Both the position numbers and the translations under genes were made by a program. Below the pieces are notes generated by a model. It searched no databases. It saw only the letters and a program-made list of their open reading frames with translations, and had not been told where the DNA came from. From Longimonas sp046498435 (lineage in GTDB: Bacteria > Bacteroidota > Rhodothermia > Rhodothermales > Salinibacteraceae), in assembly GCF_046498435.1 (NCBI RefSeq), contig NZ_JAWOAR010000330.1, forward strand, positions 1 through 9,443: a stretch of 9,443 nucleotides of DNA, given 5' to 3'. Within the stretch, counting starts at the first letter, position 1. The number at the start of each line of letters is the position of its first letter. Shown piece by piece: positions 7,553-9,443 of this stretch.

Positions 7553-7569
7553 ATGAGCGATAGGCTCAT
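7553..7569 (-). terminator. Second hairpin ahead of the ssb terminator
   Basis: ATGAGC (7553-7558) and GCTCAT (7564-7569) form a perfect 6-bp stem with a 5-nt loop, about 60 bp after the ssb stop and just before the main terminator in the direction of transcription. It may stabilise the 3' end or assist termination; it has no T run of its own. Confidence 0.35.
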
Positions 7570-7629
7570 GCAATGCGTAGGAATGCAGCAATGGAAATAC
7601 CATGCTTCGCATCCCACCTGAAACCGCGA

Positions 7630-8181
7630 TTAAAACGGCAGATCGTCGTCGGGCTCGAACGAGTCCTCTTCTTGCTGTTGACCCGAGCCGCCTTGATTAC
7701 TGCCGCCCTGACTTCCTTGCTGCTGCCCTTTGCGGGGCTGGTGGGTCTGGTCGAAGTTGCCGGGACCGTTGTCCTGGTTCATGCGGTTGTTGCCTTGACC
7801 ACGCCCGCCGCCACGATTGCCGCCACGATTGCCGCGTCCGCCGCCATCGCTGCCGCTCAGGAAGATCACGTCGCGCGCCTTGACTTCGGTGCTGTAGCGC
7901 TTGTTGCCATCGCGGTCCTCCCAGGAGCGGGTCTGCAACTGGCCTTCCACATAGATCTGGCGGCCTTTTTCGAGGTACTCGCCGCAGGTTTCGCCGAGCC
8001 CGCCCCAGGCAACCACGTCGTGCCATTCGGTGGTATCGACGCGCTCGCCATCGCGGTTGGTATACGAGTCGCCGGTAGCCATGCGCATGTTGCACACCGC
8101 TGTGCCGCTGTTGGTGTAGTTGAGTTCGGGATCCTGGCCGAGTCGCCCGACCAGGATGACCTTGTTTACGCCGCGTGCCAT
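7630..8181 (-). CDS. ssb: Single-stranded DNA-binding protein, copy with acidic tip
   Basis: SSB coats single-stranded DNA during replication, repair and recombination and recruits partners through its C-terminal tip. This 183-residue copy has the N-terminal OB fold (1-109) starting MARGVNKVILVGRLGQDPEL, with the DNA-stacking aromatics Trp53 in TTEWHDVV and Trp87 in QLQTRSWEDRDGNKRY. Residues 110-172 are a Gly/Gln/Asn/Arg-rich disordered linker. The protein ends in EPDDDLPF, a canonical acidic tip for partner binding. Compared with its neighbour, the OB fold has less usual residues (NMRMATGDSY at 31-40, WGGLGETCGEYL at 59-70). It is the second gene of a tandem pair, 51 bp after the other ssb, and is followed by a strong terminator. 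Confidence 0.95.
   Translation of the reverse strand: MARGVNKVILVGRLGQDPELNYTNSGTAVCNMRMATGDSYTNRDGERVDTTEWHDVVAWGGLGETCGEYLEKGRQIYVEGQLQTRSWEDRDGNKRYSTEVKARDVIFLSGSDGGGRGNRGGNRGGGRGQGNNRMNQDNGPGNFDQTHQPRKGQQQGSQGGSNQGGSGQQQEEDSFEPDDDLPF
8020..8061. repeat. 42-nt tract identical in both ssb genes (copy 1)
   Basis: Bases 8020-8061 are identical to 8536-8577 in the neighbouring ssb. The tract encodes the conserved TNRDGERVDTTEWH segment of the OB fold. Flanking bases in the two genes differ more, so the identity points to recent gene conversion or strong codon constraint at this segment. Confidence 0.7.
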
Positions 8182-8232
8182 AGTGGGTGGTTGCGTTGTG
8201 TTAACAGGTAAGATACGTGCTATCTGGTTCCG

Positions 8233-8697
8233 TTAAAACGGTGGAGCGCCGTTGGGTTCATTCGGAGGAGAGACCTTCTCCGAGGATGCGTATTCAGCTG
8301 CGTCCATCGGTTCATGCACGGCCTTCGAGCGCCGGTTAGATGGCGTTGAAGATCCTTTGGTACCAGGGCGACCTAAAAAGACAACGTCCCGCGCCTTCAC
8401 TTCGGTGCGATACTTTTTGTTGCCGTCGCGGTCTTCCCAAGAGCGTGTCTGTAACTGGCCTTCCAGATACACTTGCTGCCCCTTGTCGATGTACTCGTTG
8501 CAGATCTCCGCCAGGCGCCCCCACACCACGATGTTGTGCCATTCGGTGGTATCGACGCGCTCGCCATCGCGGTTGGTGTACGAATCATTGGTCGCCACCG
8601 AGAAGGTGCACACTGCGGTTCCGCTGTTGGTGTATTTGAGTTCGGGATCTTGACCCAGTCGGCCCACCAAGACGACTTTGTTTACGCCACGTGCCAT
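8233..8697 (-). CDS. ssb: Single-stranded DNA-binding protein paralogue lacking the acidic C-terminal tip
   Basis: This 154-residue SSB has a very canonical OB fold (1-109): MARGVNKVVLVGRLGQDPEL at the start, TFSVATNDSYTN (31-42), Trp53 in TTEWHNIVVWGRLAE and Trp87 in QLQTRSWEDRDGNKKY. The linker (110-145) is short and Ser/Pro/Lys-rich instead of Gly/Gln-rich. The C-terminus is NEPNGAPPF: the last two residues PF are kept, but the run of aspartates that normally precedes them is missing, so binding of the usual SSB partner proteins is likely weakened or altered. It is the promoter-proximal gene of the ssb pair. The two OB folds are clearly related by duplication. The protein could be a specialised SSB (for recombination, natural transformation or regulation of the other copy); this is inference. 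Confidence 0.93.
   Translation of the reverse strand: MARGVNKVVLVGRLGQDPELKYTNSGTAVCTFSVATNDSYTNRDGERVDTTEWHNIVVWGRLAEICNEYIDKGQQVYLEGQLQTRSWEDRDGNKKYRTEVKARDVVFLGRPGTKGSSTPSNRRSKAVHEPMDAAEYASSEKVSPPNEPNGAPPF
8536..8577. repeat. 42-nt tract identical in both ssb genes (copy 2)
   Basis: This is the partner of 8020-8061, in the same orientation and same codon register. It sits inside the most conserved part of the OB fold. Confidence 0.7.
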
Positions 8698-8709
8698 AGG
8701 ATTATTGAG

Positions 8710-8784
8710 TTACATAAAAGAAGTAAACGGGTAGGCCACACTACAGATTAAGGCCTGTACGCTGTAGACACAACTTCTATGTAA
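8710..8784 (-). promoter_or_regulatory. Possible structured 5' leader of the ssb operon
   Basis: An imperfect inverted repeat brackets this stretch: TTACATAAAAGAAGT (8710-8724) against ACTTCTATGTAA (8773-8784), complementary except for three extra bases. Inside it, AGGCC (8733-8737) can pair with GGCCT (8752-8756), and CTACAG (8741-8746) with CTGTAG (8762-8767). The two inner stems interleave, which is a pseudoknot topology. It lies just upstream of the first ssb start, so autoregulation of SSB is conceivable. All stems are short and the call is tentative. Confidence 0.3.
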
Positions 8785-8814
8785 ACGTAACGTGAATGAG
8801 GGCGAACAGAGCCA

Positions 8815-8844
8815 GCAAATGCAGACGGGGCAAATGCGGACGGG
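8815..8844. repeat. Two-unit 15-bp tandem repeat
   Basis: GCAAATGCAGACGGG (8815-8829) is followed directly by GCAAATGCGGACGGG (8830-8844), differing at one base. It is seen directly; no role is apparent. Confidence 0.6.
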
Positions 8845-8932
8845 GGCTGCACGTAGGTGGCGATGGCACCAGCAACAAATGGACAATATAGTAAGACCTG
8901 GCCTTCGAGTTTGTATCTGAAAACAGATGGAG

Positions 8933-9207
8933 GTAGTGGTGTGTCAACCCTCATTTTGATGGTTGCCCTGTAATCACCCTCCCACGAAGCCTGTCATGGT
9001 GAGCGCAGTCGAACCATCTCTCTGGTGTTTAGCAGATACGGCGGGACAGAGGACCTGCCAACCTTGGGGGAGATCTTTATTCACTGCGTTCATCAGTCGC
9101 TTCGCTCGTGTCGGGACTCCGCACCTGCTAGGCGCAGTTGCTTCGCTCAAGATGACAGCATACGAATGGGGAACCTTACAACCTGAACATTCAGGTGTGA
9201 CACAGCA
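8933..9207. repeat. Long intergenic repeat, copy A (275 bp)
   Basis: Copy A and copy B (from 9208) share the same order of blocks: a CAACCCTCA-type hairpin, a TCATGGTGAGC block, and a long identical tract of 42 bases (9071-9112 here; 9371-9412 in copy B) followed by GGACTCCGC. In copy A the first hairpin (8945-8965) has one mismatch. The copy ends with a CCTGAACATTCAGG mini-palindrome (9182-9195). No coding capacity, integrase or inverted terminal repeats of an insertion sequence are seen. It resembles a non-coding genomic repeat, possibly of MITE or REP type. Confidence 0.75.
8991..9158. repeat. Palindromic element inside copy A
   Basis: The ends CTGTCATGGTGAGCG (8991-9005) and CGCTCAAGATGACAG (9144-9158) are inverted copies with two mismatches. 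The left end folds by ATGGT/ACCAT (8996-9000 with 9013-9017). The right end folds by ATCTT/AAGAT (9073-9077 with 9149-9153). The bases that differ between the two ends are the ones matched by a change on the other side of each stem. It belongs to the same family as the element at 31-170. Confidence 0.65.
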
Positions 9208-9443
9208 GTAGTGCTCTGTCAACCCTCATTTTGAGGGTTGCTCTGCAATCATCCCCCAACAAAGCCTGTCATGGTGAGCACGCGACGGGCCCAGCCCGGA
9301 GCACGCCGAACCATCTCCTCGGTGCTCAGCGGCGCTCTAGGCGATTGAACGGCCCTGCCCATTTCGGAGGAGATCTTTATTCACTGCGTTCATCAGTCGC
9401 TTCGCTCGTGTCAGGACTCCGCGTCTCCTTGGCGGAGCCGCTG
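9208..9443. repeat. Long intergenic repeat, copy B (cut by the window end)
   Basis: Copy B begins with a perfect 9-bp hairpin, CAACCCTCA (9220-9228) and TGAGGGTTG (9232-9240), around a TTT loop. It is longer than copy A by about 25 bp in the middle, where the ATGGT/ACCAT loop (near 9271-9315) carries an extra GGGC/GCCC hairpin. It then rejoins copy A at the shared 42-base tract (9371-9412). Near the edge CTCCGC (9417-9422) pairs with GCGGAG (9432-9437). The right end is not visible. Confidence 0.7.

Larger units (their letters stand above)
7348..7629. other. Intergenic region between ssb and the acyl-CoA dehydrogenase gene
   Basis: No gene is supported in these 282 bp; the short minus-strand frames have no recognisable family. 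The right half holds two hairpins that end ssb transcription (described separately). The left half is AT-richer and should carry the promoter of the acyl-CoA dehydrogenase gene. It contains a minus-strand TTGACA (7465-7470) and an ATATG/CATAT palindrome (7373-7385), but no well-spaced pair of promoter boxes. Confidence 0.5.
8698..9443. other. Gene-free, repeat-filled region upstream of the ssb operon
   Basis: No gene is supported in these 746 bp; the short frames inside the repeats are by-products of repeat sequence. From left to right it holds a possible structured leader for the ssb operon (8710-8784), a two-unit 15-bp tandem repeat (8815-8844), and two tandem copies of a long structured repeat (8933-9207 and 9208 to the window end). 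The right boundary of the second copy lies outside the window. Confidence 0.6.

Noticed and set aside
7573..8211. 212-codon plus-strand open frame rich in Ala, Val and Leu, resembling a membrane protein
   Set aside because: It is the complement of the ssb gene; its composition is produced by the Gly/Gln/Asn-rich linker and OB codons read backwards.
8963..9222. 82-codon frames on both strands within the repeat
   Set aside because: They are produced by repeat sequence, have no recognisable family, and the same frame is not preserved in the second repeat copy because of the 25-bp difference.
8933..9443. CRISPR array or insertion sequence
   Set aside because: There are only two long copies with no short regular repeats and spacers, and no transposase or terminal inverted repeats with target duplication.

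Overview
The window reads as chromosome of a Bacteroidota/Rhodothermota-type bacterium, possibly a Salinibacter/Salisaeta relative. This is inference: the coding DNA is visibly GC-rich, none of the eight gene starts has a Shine-Dalgarno sequence (typical of the Bacteroidota lineage), the proteins are rich in Asp/Glu, and the first enzyme closely resembles Bacteroides serine palmitoyltransferase as I remember it. No rRNA, tRNA, CRISPR array, integrase or transposase was recognised.

Layout. Bases 1-882 hold no convincing gene but contain a 140-bp inverted-repeat element and a short pair of direct repeats. Three plus-strand genes follow: a serine palmitoyltransferase-type alpha-oxoamine synthase (883-2169), a large GNAT-fold acyltransferase-like protein (2255-3400), and, after a 171-bp gap with a perfect hairpin, a YjjG-type HAD nucleotidase (3572-4270). 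Transcription then converges on a minus-strand block: rhomboid protease (4288-4941), purQ (4948-5664), acyl-CoA dehydrogenase (5809-7347), an intergenic region with a strong minus-strand terminator, and two tandem single-stranded DNA-binding protein genes (7630-8181 and 8233-8697). Bases 8698-9443 are gene-free and filled with a leader of possible regulatory structure and two tandem copies of a long structured repeat.

How the genes fit together. The first two genes are the strongest functional pairing. An enzyme that condenses an amino acid with an acyl thioester, next to a GNAT-fold protein that could N-acylate the product, is the minimal core of bacterial ceramide or sulfonolipid (capnine-type) synthesis. 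purQ and the rhomboid gene are 6 bp apart and probably cotranscribed. The two ssb genes form a paralogous operon in which the first gene has a canonical OB fold but no acidic C-terminal tip, while the second keeps the acidic tip on a more diverged OB fold. The most unusual non-coding signal is a family of imperfect palindromes at both ends of the window whose hairpin stems differ in sequence but keep their pairing.
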